A stretch of DNA of 64,000 nt from SpSt-77 sp049972045 (lineage in GTDB: Bacteria; Chloroflexota; Anaerolineae; B4-G1; DUEL01). The position numbers were made by a program, and so were the translations under genes. The stretch's first letter is position 1. Every line of letters starts with the position of its first letter. Positions 19,700 to 26,870 of this stretch are shown in pieces. The notes under the pieces were generated by a model. It saw only the letters and a program-made list of their open reading frames with translations, did no database searches and was not told the origin of the DNA. The stretch is from positions 11,052 through 75,051 of the forward strand of contig JBMFKS010000003.1 in assembly GCA_049972045.1 (NCBI GenBank). The letters run 5' to 3'.

Positions 19700-21460
19700 A
19701 TGGACAAAAGCAAACTTCGTCGGTGGTGGGAACGCCTGATAGCAGTGAACGTCCCGGATGAGGAAGAAGCCCGACTGGGCCGCCTGTTCAACACCCTTAT
19801 GGTTATTTCCGTAGGAGTAGTTTTGGTTCTTAGCTTCAATTTCATCCTCGTGTGGCTTCTGGGGTACACTCCCTTGGCTCCCGCATTCATTGGGGCGGCG
19901 TTCCCCTGGTCCTTCATCCCGCTGAGCCTCTTTTGCCTCTTCCAGGCCAAAAGAGGACGGGTCCGCCAGATGATCACGCTGTATGTCTGGACACATTTCC
20001 TTGGAGTCGCTCTGGCAGTCTTTTTGTTTGAAGGCATCCGTTCGGCCGGCTGGCTTTTGTTCAGTGCGACGATTATCATCGCTGGAATGTTAATTCGCCC
20101 CGATTACGCCCTCCGTGTGGCGGGCTTGGTGCTGGGATACTACTTTGTCCTGCTTGTTCTGACTCTACTGGGAATCTACACACCGCCGCTGACTACTGGG
20201 CCACAGGGACAGGTCTTTTCCACAATGTTTGTGACTTTGCTGATGCCTGTCCTGACGGTTGCCGTGCTGACCTACCTGAACACCCGCAGCCTGCAGGATG
20301 CTCTGAGTCGCCTGCGGTTGACCAGCCGGGAACTGGAGGAGCAACGACGCACGCTGGAGGACCAGGTCGCTGCCCGCACCGCCGACCTGGCCCGCCGCAC
20401 GGCCCAACTGGAGGCGGCGGCCACTGTGGCCCGGCGGGCCGCCGCCATCCGGGATGTCCAGGCCCTGCTGGATGAGACCGTCCGCCTCATCTCCGACCGC
20501 TTCGGCTTTTACCACGTGGGCATCTTTCTGCTGGATGAACGGGGAGAGTACGCCGTCCTCCAGGCGGCCTCCTCCGAGGGCGGGCAGCGGATGCTGGCCC
20601 GGGGCCACCGATTGCGAGTGGGGGAAGGCGGCATCGTGGGCCATGTGGCGGGGACCGGCCAGCCCCGCATCGCGCTGGACGTGGGCGCCGATGCCGTCTT
20701 CTTTGACAACCCCGACCTGCCGCGGACCCGTTCGGAGATGGCGCTGCCGCTGAAGGTGGGGGAGCGGGTCATCGGCGTGCTGGATGTGCAGTCGGAGGAG
20801 CCGGCGGCCTTCACGGATGAGGACGTGGCGGTCCTGCAGACGATGGCCGACCAGATCGCCCTGGCCATTGAGAACGCCCGCACACTGGAACAGATGGAGC
20901 GGACGGTGCAGGAACTGGAGCGGGTCTACGGGGAGTACACTCGGGAGGCCTGGCAGACGGTCCGGCAGGCCCGTCGGTGGGTGGGCCGCCGCTATCGCCG
21001 CCTGGTCCCCGAATCGGCAGAAGAACTGACCGAAGAGGCCCGCCGGGCCCTTTCGGAGGGCCGTTCGGTCCTGCAGCCCCTGCGGGAAGAAGGCGATGGC
21101 CGGGTGACCGGCACCCTCCTGGCCGTCCCGATGAAACTGCGGGGCCAGGTCATCGGCGCGCTGAACCTGCGTTTTGCCGCCCCGGAGGTGCCGCCGGAGG
21201 CCGTTCAGATGGTGGAAGCCATCGCCGACCGGCTGGCCCTGGCGCTGGAAAACGCGCGCCTCCTGGAGGAGACCCGCCGTCACGCCGAGCGGGACCGGAG
21301 GATCGCCGAAATCACGGCGAAGGTGCGGGCCTCTATGGACCCGGAGACCATCCTGCGTACGGCCGCACGGGAACTGGGAGCCGCGCTGGGGGTGGACCGG
21401 GTGGTGGTGCATATGAGCCCGCCTCCCTCTCTCCGAAGAGATGAGAGAGATACGGAGTAG
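19700..21460 (+). CDS. Six-helix membrane receptor without kinase: GAF, short GAF, C-terminal GAF stub
   Basis: A 586-residue protein. Hydrophobic segments between about residues 30 and 195 form a six-helix membrane input; there is no HAMP. A coiled coil (RRTLEDQVAARTADLARRTA) leads to GAF1 (about 254-395, FGFYHVGIFLLDERGEY), the linker YGEYTREAWQTV, a short GAF (about 454-522, VPMKLRGQVIGALNLRF) and the tail AKVRASMDPETILRTAAREL (534-586), ending soon after DRVVVHM. The ATG at 19700 follows GGAGGAAAGG. The second half of its GAF1 is almost identical in DNA sequence to the next gene. Confidence 0.88.
   Translation: MDKSKLRRWWERLIAVNVPDEEEARLGRLFNTLMVISVGVVLVLSFNFILVWLLGYTPLAPAFIGAAFPWSFIPLSLFCLFQAKRGRVRQMITLYVWTHFLGVALAVFLFEGIRSAGWLLFSATIIIAGMLIRPDYALRVAGLVLGYYFVLLVLTLLGIYTPPLTTGPQGQVFSTMFVTLLMPVLTVAVLTYLNTRSLQDALSRLRLTSRELEEQRRTLEDQVAARTADLARRTAQLEAAATVARRAAAIRDVQALLDETVRLISDRFGFYHVGIFLLDERGEYAVLQAASSEGGQRMLARGHRLRVGEGGIVGHVAGTGQPRIALDVGADAVFFDNPDLPRTRSEMALPLKVGERVIGVLDVQSEEPAAFTDEDVAVLQTMADQIALAIENARTLEQMERTVQELERVYGEYTREAWQTVRQARRWVGRRYRRLVPESAEELTEEARRALSEGRSVLQPLREEGDGRVTGTLLAVPMKLRGQVIGALNLRFAAPEVPPEAVQMVEAIADRLALALENARLLEETRRHAERDRRIAEITAKVRASMDPETILRTAARELGAALGVDRVVVHMSPPPSLRRDERDTE
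20663..20877 (+). repeat. GAF tract shared with 22734-22948
   Basis: About 215 bases match the next receptor gene with about three differences by eye. Together with the 16811-17082 tract this shows that the later gene is a mosaic of two neighbours. Confidence 0.88.
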
Positions 21461-24400
21461 GTGGCAAGGGATGATCCGAAACAGAGTCCGTCCAGACTGG
21501 CTGCTGCTGAACCGATACCTTTCGCGCTGGGGAGACCGGTATATCGGGCGTGTGACGGCCCTGGCCGAATTGGCCTCAGTGCTGGCCGCTGCGCTTAGTA
21601 TTTATTACATCTCAGCCACCATCGTGTTGAGCCAGAGGGAGATCTGGGGGCTGATTCTGCTGGTCGGTGTGCTGGTCTTCCTGGCCAATGGGTCGGGTCT
21701 TTTCTACGCCCTGCGGGCGACGGCTCGTGTGCGAAGAGCCCTGCGGGATGGAGGCTCCCTGCCCGTCGGGGAGGAGGAGCTCATCCTCCGGGAAGCAACA
21801 TCGTTTCCCTGGCGTTTTGCACGCTTTGCGTTTGTCAATACGGTCCTGGTCGTCGTTGTCCCGGGCCTGGCGCTGGCCTATGTGCTGATCGGTATTCGGC
21901 TCTCCAACCTACCGTACCTCTTCGTCGGCGGCCTTGTGGCTACTATATGGATCTCCATTTATTACTACTTTGTGCTGGAATGGCTTTTCTGGCCAGTGCG
22001 CCAGGTGCTGTTCTCCCGTTCCGCTGGGCTGCACCAGCGCCATCTGGCAGGGCCAGGCATTCAGGCCCGTATGCTGGTGGTCTACATAATTTTGCTGGCT
22101 ACGACCCTTTTGATGGTCGGAACTCTCGTCTATCGCAAGAGCGAGCAGGCGGTAGCACCGGGAGCCAACCCTATCCTGGTTCTGCGGAGCATGCAGGGCC
22201 ACATCCTGTTTATCGGGCTGATGAGCCTGTTTTTGGGTGTGGGATTCTCCGTCCTGCTGGCGCGCATGGTCGCCCGCCCCATCCGGCGGCTGATGGACAC
22301 GATGGCTGAGGTGGAAAGGGGAGACATGAGCCGCCGAGGCGAACTCCTCTCCACCGATGAAACCGGGCACCTGACCCTCGCGTTTAACCGGATGATCGGC
22401 CAGTTACAGATGCTCCAGATGGGCCTGGAGGAAGAAGTAACCCGGCGCACCGCCGACCTGGCCCGCCGCACGGCCCAACTGGAGGCCGCTGCCTTCATCG
22501 CCCGCCGCGCCGCCGAAATCCGCGATGTGGACACGCTTCTCAACGAGACCGTCCGCCTCATCTCCGACCGCTTCGGCTTCTACCACGCGGGGATCTTCCT
22601 GATAGACGAGGCGGGGGAATATGCCGTTCTGCGGGCGGCTTCTTCGGAGGGTGGGCGGCGGATGCTGGCCCGGGGCCACCGGCTGGCAGTGGGGAAGGTG
22701 GGCATCGTCGGCACCGTGGCGGGGACCGGCAGGCCCCGCATCGCGCTGGACGTGGGCGCCGATGCCGTCTTCTTTGACAACCCCGACCTGCCGCGGACCC
22801 GTTCGGAGATGGCGCTGCCGCTGAAGGTGGGGGAGCGGGTCATCGGCGTGCTGGATGTGCAGTCGGAGGAGCCGGCGGCCTTCACGGACGAGGACGTGGC
22901 GGTCCTGCAGACGATGGCTGACCAGATCGCCCTGGCCGTTGAGAACGCGCGGCTGCTGGAGGAAACACGGCGAGCGCTGGAGGAACTCCGCACCCTCTAT
23001 GGGGAGCGTCTCCGCGAGGCCTGGGAACGGCTGGAAGGTTTCCCGCCCGCCCTGGTCTACGACCGCGTGACGGTTACCCCCATGGAAGCCCCACCGCCCG
23101 TCCCGGCGGTGGAAGAGGCCCTGCGGCAGGGGCAGGTCGTCGCTCTCAGCGAGCCGGATAACGGCCGGGCCGTCATCGCCGCACCTCTCCGCCTGCACGA
23201 CCAGGTCATCGGCGCCATCGCCCTGGAGGAAACCGACCAGGCCCACCCCTGGACGGAAGACGAGGTGGCCCTGGTCCAGGCCGTCAGCGAACAGGTGGCC
23301 CTGGCGCTGGAGAGCGCCCGCCTCTACCAGATGGAACAGCGCCGCCGCTTCATCGCTGACACTCTGCAGGAGATCGCCCGCGTCGTCGGCTCCACGCTGG
23401 ACCTGGAGGAGGTCACCAACCGGCTGCTGGACCAACTGGAGCGCCTCATCCCCTTTGATGTCGCCGTCATTCACTTGCTACGCGGGGAACGGCGAGAGAT
23501 CGTCGGCGGGCGAGGGATGAACTTGGAGGCCATGCGGCGGTGGCTGGAGAAACAGCCGCCCGTCTCCCAGGACCCGCTGCTGGCAGAGGTCATCCGGACC
23601 CGCGCGCCCGTGATCATCGCCGATGCCCAGACCGACCCGCGCTGGAGGCGCCCCAGGGCCCGCTCCGGTATGGCCGTCCCCCTGATCTTGGGTGAGGAAG
23701 TCATTGGCTTCCTGCTGGTGGACCACCCCAGGCCGGGGATGTACACCGAAGAGACGGCCGCGCTGGCAACCGCCGTGGCCGCCCAGGCCGCCGTCGCCGT
23801 CCAGAACGCCCGGCTGTACGAAGAGGCCCGGCGGGGCGCCGACCAGATGCAGGCCCTCTACGAGACCGGCCGCGCCCTCTCCTCCACGCTGGACGTGGAT
23901 CAGGTCATCCAGACCGTCCTGGAGACGGTTTCCCGGCTGATGGGCTGCGAGTTTGCCATCATCTCGCTGGTGGATGAGGGGGAAGGCACCATCGGCTTCA
24001 GCCACGGCATCTGGGAGGGGGTGTTTGACCGGTATCCGGAGTGGGTAGACAAGTCCCGGTATCCCCTGGATCATCCGGACATCATCGCCGATGTATACCG
24101 GACGGGCCGTACGGAGATTCTCACCGGCTGGGACGACCGCTTCAACCGGGAGATCTGGGAGAAGTACGGCCATGAGCGCTACCTGCGGGTCTTCCTGCCC
24201 CTCCGTTTCCAGGAACGGACCATCGGCGTGGTGGAGGTCAGTTGGGACCGGAGCCGAAAGGCGCGGGTGACCGAGGAGGAACTGCGGCTGCTCTCCACGC
24301 TGATGGACCAGGCCGCTATCGCCATTCAGAATGCCCGTCTCTACGCCGAGGCGCGGGAGCGGGCAATGGAGCAAGAGGGCCTGGCCCGGATCGCCGCCCT

Positions 24401-25562
24401 GGCCGTCTCCACGCTGGAACTGGAGCCCCTGCTGGAGGGGATGATGCGGGAGGCGGCCCCGCTGGTGGAGGCCGAGGGCGCGGCGCTGTTGCTCTACGAT
24501 GAGGATACTCGCTCCCTGCGAACTCGCCACGTCCTGATACAGGGCGAATTCCTTCCCATTGCGCCAGGGTGGGAAATCCCGCTGGAAACGCCGGGGATGG
24601 AACAGAGCATCTTCGCCCGGGGCGGGGTTTATTACTCCAACCTGGGTCTGAGTGACCCCAATCTGATCCCGGCCTACGTCCCGCATATGGAACAACTGGG
24701 CGTCCGCAACTTCTGCGGCGTGGCCCTGCGGGTGCGGGACCGGAGCATCGGCGAACTCTATTTCATCAATCGCCCTCGCGGTTTCGGGTGCGATGAGGTC
24801 CGTCTTGCCCGGGCTATCGCAGGCTACATCGCCAACGCGCTGGCCCATGCCCGCCTCTTTGAGGAGGCCCGCCTGCGGGCCGAAGAATTGGCCGTCCTGA
24901 ACGAACTGGGCCAGGCCCTCACGGCCCAACTGGACGTGCAGCAGGTGCTGGAAGAGGCCTACCGGGGTGCCAGCCGCCTGCTGGATACCACCAACTTCTA
25001 TATTGCCTTTTACGACCTCCAGCAGGGGATAGTGAGTTTCCCCCTGTCTGTGGAGGAGAATGAACGACGTCCCTATCGCACTCGCCCCTTTGCCAACGGC
25101 CTGACGGAGTACATCCTCCGGAACCGGAAACCGGTGCTGATAGAGGAGGATCTGCCTGCCCGTCTGCAGGAGATGGGGGTGGATATGGTCGGTCGGCCGG
25201 CTCAATCCTGGCTGGGCGTGCCGCTGATGGTGGGCGATGAGGTGCTCGGGGTGATGGCGGTGCAGAGTTATACCACGCCGCGGGCGTACGACAAGCACGA
25301 CCTGGACCTGTTGACTGCGGTTGCCAGCCAGGTAGCGATCGCCCTGCAGAACGCGCGCTCCTACGAAGAGGCCCGGCGGCGGGCGGAACGGGAGCATCTG
25401 GCCCGGCAGATTGTGGAGCGGATCCAGGCCGCTCCGGATGTGGAAAGCGTCCTCCAGGTGGCGGTGCGGGAACTGGGGCGCGCCCTGCGAGTGCCGCGAT
25501 CCTTTGTCCAACTGGGAATTCCCGAAGGGGGCGATGGCCAGACCCCGCCAACGGGGGCGTGA
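21441..25562 (+). CDS. Large membrane multi-GAF receptor without kinase: HAMP, about six GAF domains, C-terminal GAF stub
   Basis: A 1373-residue protein. About six hydrophobic segments lie in residues 30-275, then HAMP (about 277-327), a coiled coil, GAF1 (357-503), the linker YGERLREAWERL, a short GAF2 (about 533-631), and four full GAFs at about 647-796, 813-970, 990-1143 and 1160-1311. It ends with the stub IQAAPDVESVLQVAVRELGR (1327-1373), stopping shortly after SFVQLG. No kinase, cyclase or other catalytic domain is present despite the length. The ATG at 21441 overlaps the previous gene by 20 bases; an ATG at 21471 with AAGGG upstream is an alternative. GAF1 is a DNA-level mosaic. Confidence 0.88.
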   Translation: MREIRSRWQGMIRNRVRPDWLLLNRYLSRWGDRYIGRVTALAELASVLAAALSIYYISATIVLSQREIWGLILLVGVLVFLANGSGLFYALRATARVRRALRDGGSLPVGEEELILREATSFPWRFARFAFVNTVLVVVVPGLALAYVLIGIRLSNLPYLFVGGLVATIWISIYYYFVLEWLFWPVRQVLFSRSAGLHQRHLAGPGIQARMLVVYIILLATTLLMVGTLVYRKSEQAVAPGANPILVLRSMQGHILFIGLMSLFLGVGFSVLLARMVARPIRRLMDTMAEVERGDMSRRGELLSTDETGHLTLAFNRMIGQLQMLQMGLEEEVTRRTADLARRTAQLEAAAFIARRAAEIRDVDTLLNETVRLISDRFGFYHAGIFLIDEAGEYAVLRAASSEGGRRMLARGHRLAVGKVGIVGTVAGTGRPRIALDVGADAVFFDNPDLPRTRSEMALPLKVGERVIGVLDVQSEEPAAFTDEDVAVLQTMADQIALAVENARLLEETRRALEELRTLYGERLREAWERLEGFPPALVYDRVTVTPMEAPPPVPAVEEALRQGQVVALSEPDNGRAVIAAPLRLHDQVIGAIALEETDQAHPWTEDEVALVQAVSEQVALALESARLYQMEQRRRFIADTLQEIARVVGSTLDLEEVTNRLLDQLERLIPFDVAVIHLLRGERREIVGGRGMNLEAMRRWLEKQPPVSQDPLLAEVIRTRAPVIIADAQTDPRWRRPRARSGMAVPLILGEEVIGFLLVDHPRPGMYTEETAALATAVAAQAAVAVQNARLYEEARRGADQMQALYETGRALSSTLDVDQVIQTVLETVSRLMGCEFAIISLVDEGEGTIGFSHGIWEGVFDRYPEWVDKSRYPLDHPDIIADVYRTGRTEILTGWDDRFNREIWEKYGHERYLRVFLPLRFQERTIGVVEVSWDRSRKARVTEEELRLLSTLMDQAAIAIQNARLYAEARERAMEQEGLARIAALAVSTLELEPLLEGMMREAAPLVEAEGAALLLYDEDTRSLRTRHVLIQGEFLPIAPGWEIPLETPGMEQSIFARGGVYYSNLGLSDPNLIPAYVPHMEQLGVRNFCGVALRVRDRSIGELYFINRPRGFGCDEVRLARAIAGYIANALAHARLFEEARLRAEELAVLNELGQALTAQLDVQQVLEEAYRGASRLLDTTNFYIAFYDLQQGIVSFPLSVEENERRPYRTRPFANGLTEYILRNRKPVLIEEDLPARLQEMGVDMVGRPAQSWLGVPLMVGDEVLGVMAVQSYTTPRAYDKHDLDLLTAVASQVAIALQNARSYEEARRRAEREHLARQIVERIQAAPDVESVLQVAVRELGRALRVPRSFVQLGIPEGGDGQTPPTGA
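22485..22756 (+). repeat. Acceptor copy of converted GAF tract
   Basis: Matches 16811-17082 (gene at 15938) with one mismatch. The bases just before (22446-22486) and after (22757-22948) instead match the gene at 19700, giving a three-part mosaic A-B-A pattern. Confidence 0.9.
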
Positions 25563-25613
25563 CCGCCCTTCGGAGAATCATCTTTGTCACTCTATTTTTA
25601 AGGAGGATTCACC

Positions 25614-26408
25614 ATGGAACGCCGCATCACTGCAATGGACACCAGCATTCCCAACGCCGGCCGGGTCTATGACTACGTCCTGGGCGGCACTCACAACTTT
25701 GAGGCAGACCGGCAGGCCGCCGAATATATGATCAGCCTGGTTCCCTCTACCCGCAAGTGGGTCCGCATGCTGCGGATGTTCATGCAGGAATCGGTGCTTC
25801 GGCTCAGCGAGGAGGGGTTTGGTCATTTCCTGGACCTGGCCTCCGGCCTGCCAACGGTGGAGCACATCCACGCGCTCGCGCCCCACGCCAAGGTAATCTA
25901 TGTGGATAACGACCCGGTGGTCGTGGCCTACGGCACCCAGTTGCTGGAAGGACATCCTAATGCCCGCTACCTGGAAGCCGATATTCGCGACATTGATGCC
26001 CTCCTGCGCTCGCCGGTCATTTCCGAAATGTTCGGAGAGGAACGGAAGGTGGCGATCGGCTTCAACGCGGTCACCTGCTTTTTGACCGAGGAGGAAATCC
26101 GCCGGATCGCTCGGGCGCTCTACGAGTGGGCGGCGCCGGGGAGCAAGTTGTTCGCCACCTTTGAGACCAAAGACCCCCATCGGATAACGCCGAAGATGGA
26201 GCAGTTTCTGGCGATGTTTGACCAGATGGGGAGCCCTTATCACTTCCTGACCCTGGAGCAAGCTATGGAGTGGATGAAACCCTGGGAGGCCGATGAGCGA
26301 GGATACCGGCCCCTGGCAGAGTGGTTGGGCATGCCGGATCAGATCACTGAGGCCGACCGAGAAGGGGTGGGACTGGAGTTTTACGGGGCCATCCTGGTCA
26401 AACGATGA
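25614..26408 (+). CDS. SAM-dependent methyltransferase of the DUF574 / Methyltransf_19 type
   Basis: A 264-residue protein starting after AAGGAGGATTCACC. Residues 8-40 read MDTSIPNAGRVYDYVLGGTH followed by NFEADRQAAEYM, the diagnostic N-terminal signature of this family, which is well known from actinobacteria. The SAM-binding part follows: FLDLASGLPTVEHIH, VIYVDNDPVVVAYG and ARYLEADIRD. The substrate is unknown for the family. It lies 51 bases after the largest receptor and before the hybrid kinase. A role in modifying receptors, as CheR does, would be attractive but nothing in the sequence supports it directly; it is not related to CheR by motif. Confidence 0.85.
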   Translation: MERRITAMDTSIPNAGRVYDYVLGGTHNFEADRQAAEYMISLVPSTRKWVRMLRMFMQESVLRLSEEGFGHFLDLASGLPTVEHIHALAPHAKVIYVDNDPVVVAYGTQLLEGHPNARYLEADIRDIDALLRSPVISEMFGEERKVAIGFNAVTCFLTEEEIRRIARALYEWAAPGSKLFATFETKDPHRITPKMEQFLAMFDQMGSPYHFLTLEQAMEWMKPWEADERGYRPLAEWLGMPDQITEADREGVGLEFYGAILVKR

Positions 26409-26870
26409 TGCCCTTTTTCTCATGGAACAAAGCCCTTTGGGCTATTTCTGAGCCCTGCTGTGCCCTTCAGTCCGAGGGGCTTCCCACGCCGAGGGCTTGC
26501 CCGAGCCCCTCGGGGCGAGCCCCTTCGGCCACGCCGCGGATTTAGCCTGCGGCTGCGGGGCTCGGCGCAACGCTGGCGGCCTGTGCTACCTGTAGTGCAG
26601 GTGTCAACCGGCAGATACAGGCCCCCTCGCGGGGCCTTGGGCTGAGGGCCCCCTCGGCCACGCCGCGAGCGGCTCGCCGCGTGGCGGGCTGAGCCCTCGG
26701 GGCGAAGCCTTCGGCCCGAGGGCTCGGGGCTGGCCTGGCGGCCTGCGCGGCGCCGTAGCGCAGGCTGTTAGCCTGCATTTCGCAGACCTGACAGACCTGC
26801 GCTCCGCTTTGGCGGCGGCCTCGCCGCCGCCACGAGAAGTACCTCCCTGTTTCGGCAAGGAGCGAAGGGG
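26409..26870. repeat. Gene-free interval filled with GC-rich dispersed repeats
   Basis: No supported gene. It contains runs of CCCTCGGGGCG-type palindromes (26480-26560), a 90-bp block (26615-26704) repeated at 35591-35680, and a GTAGCGCAGGCTGTTAGCCTGC palindrome (26754-26775) with a trailing ACCTGACAGACCTGCGCTCC. Reading frames across it are low-complexity (R, P, G, A) and not credible. It separates the receptor genes from the hybrid kinase, so the latter may have its own promoter, which I could not identify. Confidence 0.75.
26431..26448 (+). terminator. Weak hairpin after the methyltransferase
   Basis: AGCCC-TTT-GGGCT followed by ATTTC. The stem is only 5 bp and the T-run is interrupted, so it may slow rather than stop transcription. 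Confidence 0.3.

Noticed and set aside
21441..25562. A frameshift hiding a kinase domain at the end of the largest receptor
   Set aside because: The bases after 25562 in all frames, up to the methyltransferase start at 25614, contain no HisKA or HATPase motif, and five other receptors end at the same point.
26460..26700. Small open frames rich in R, P, G in the interval before the hybrid kinase
   Set aside because: They lie in dispersed palindromic repeats found elsewhere in non-coding positions and have no ribosome-binding sites.
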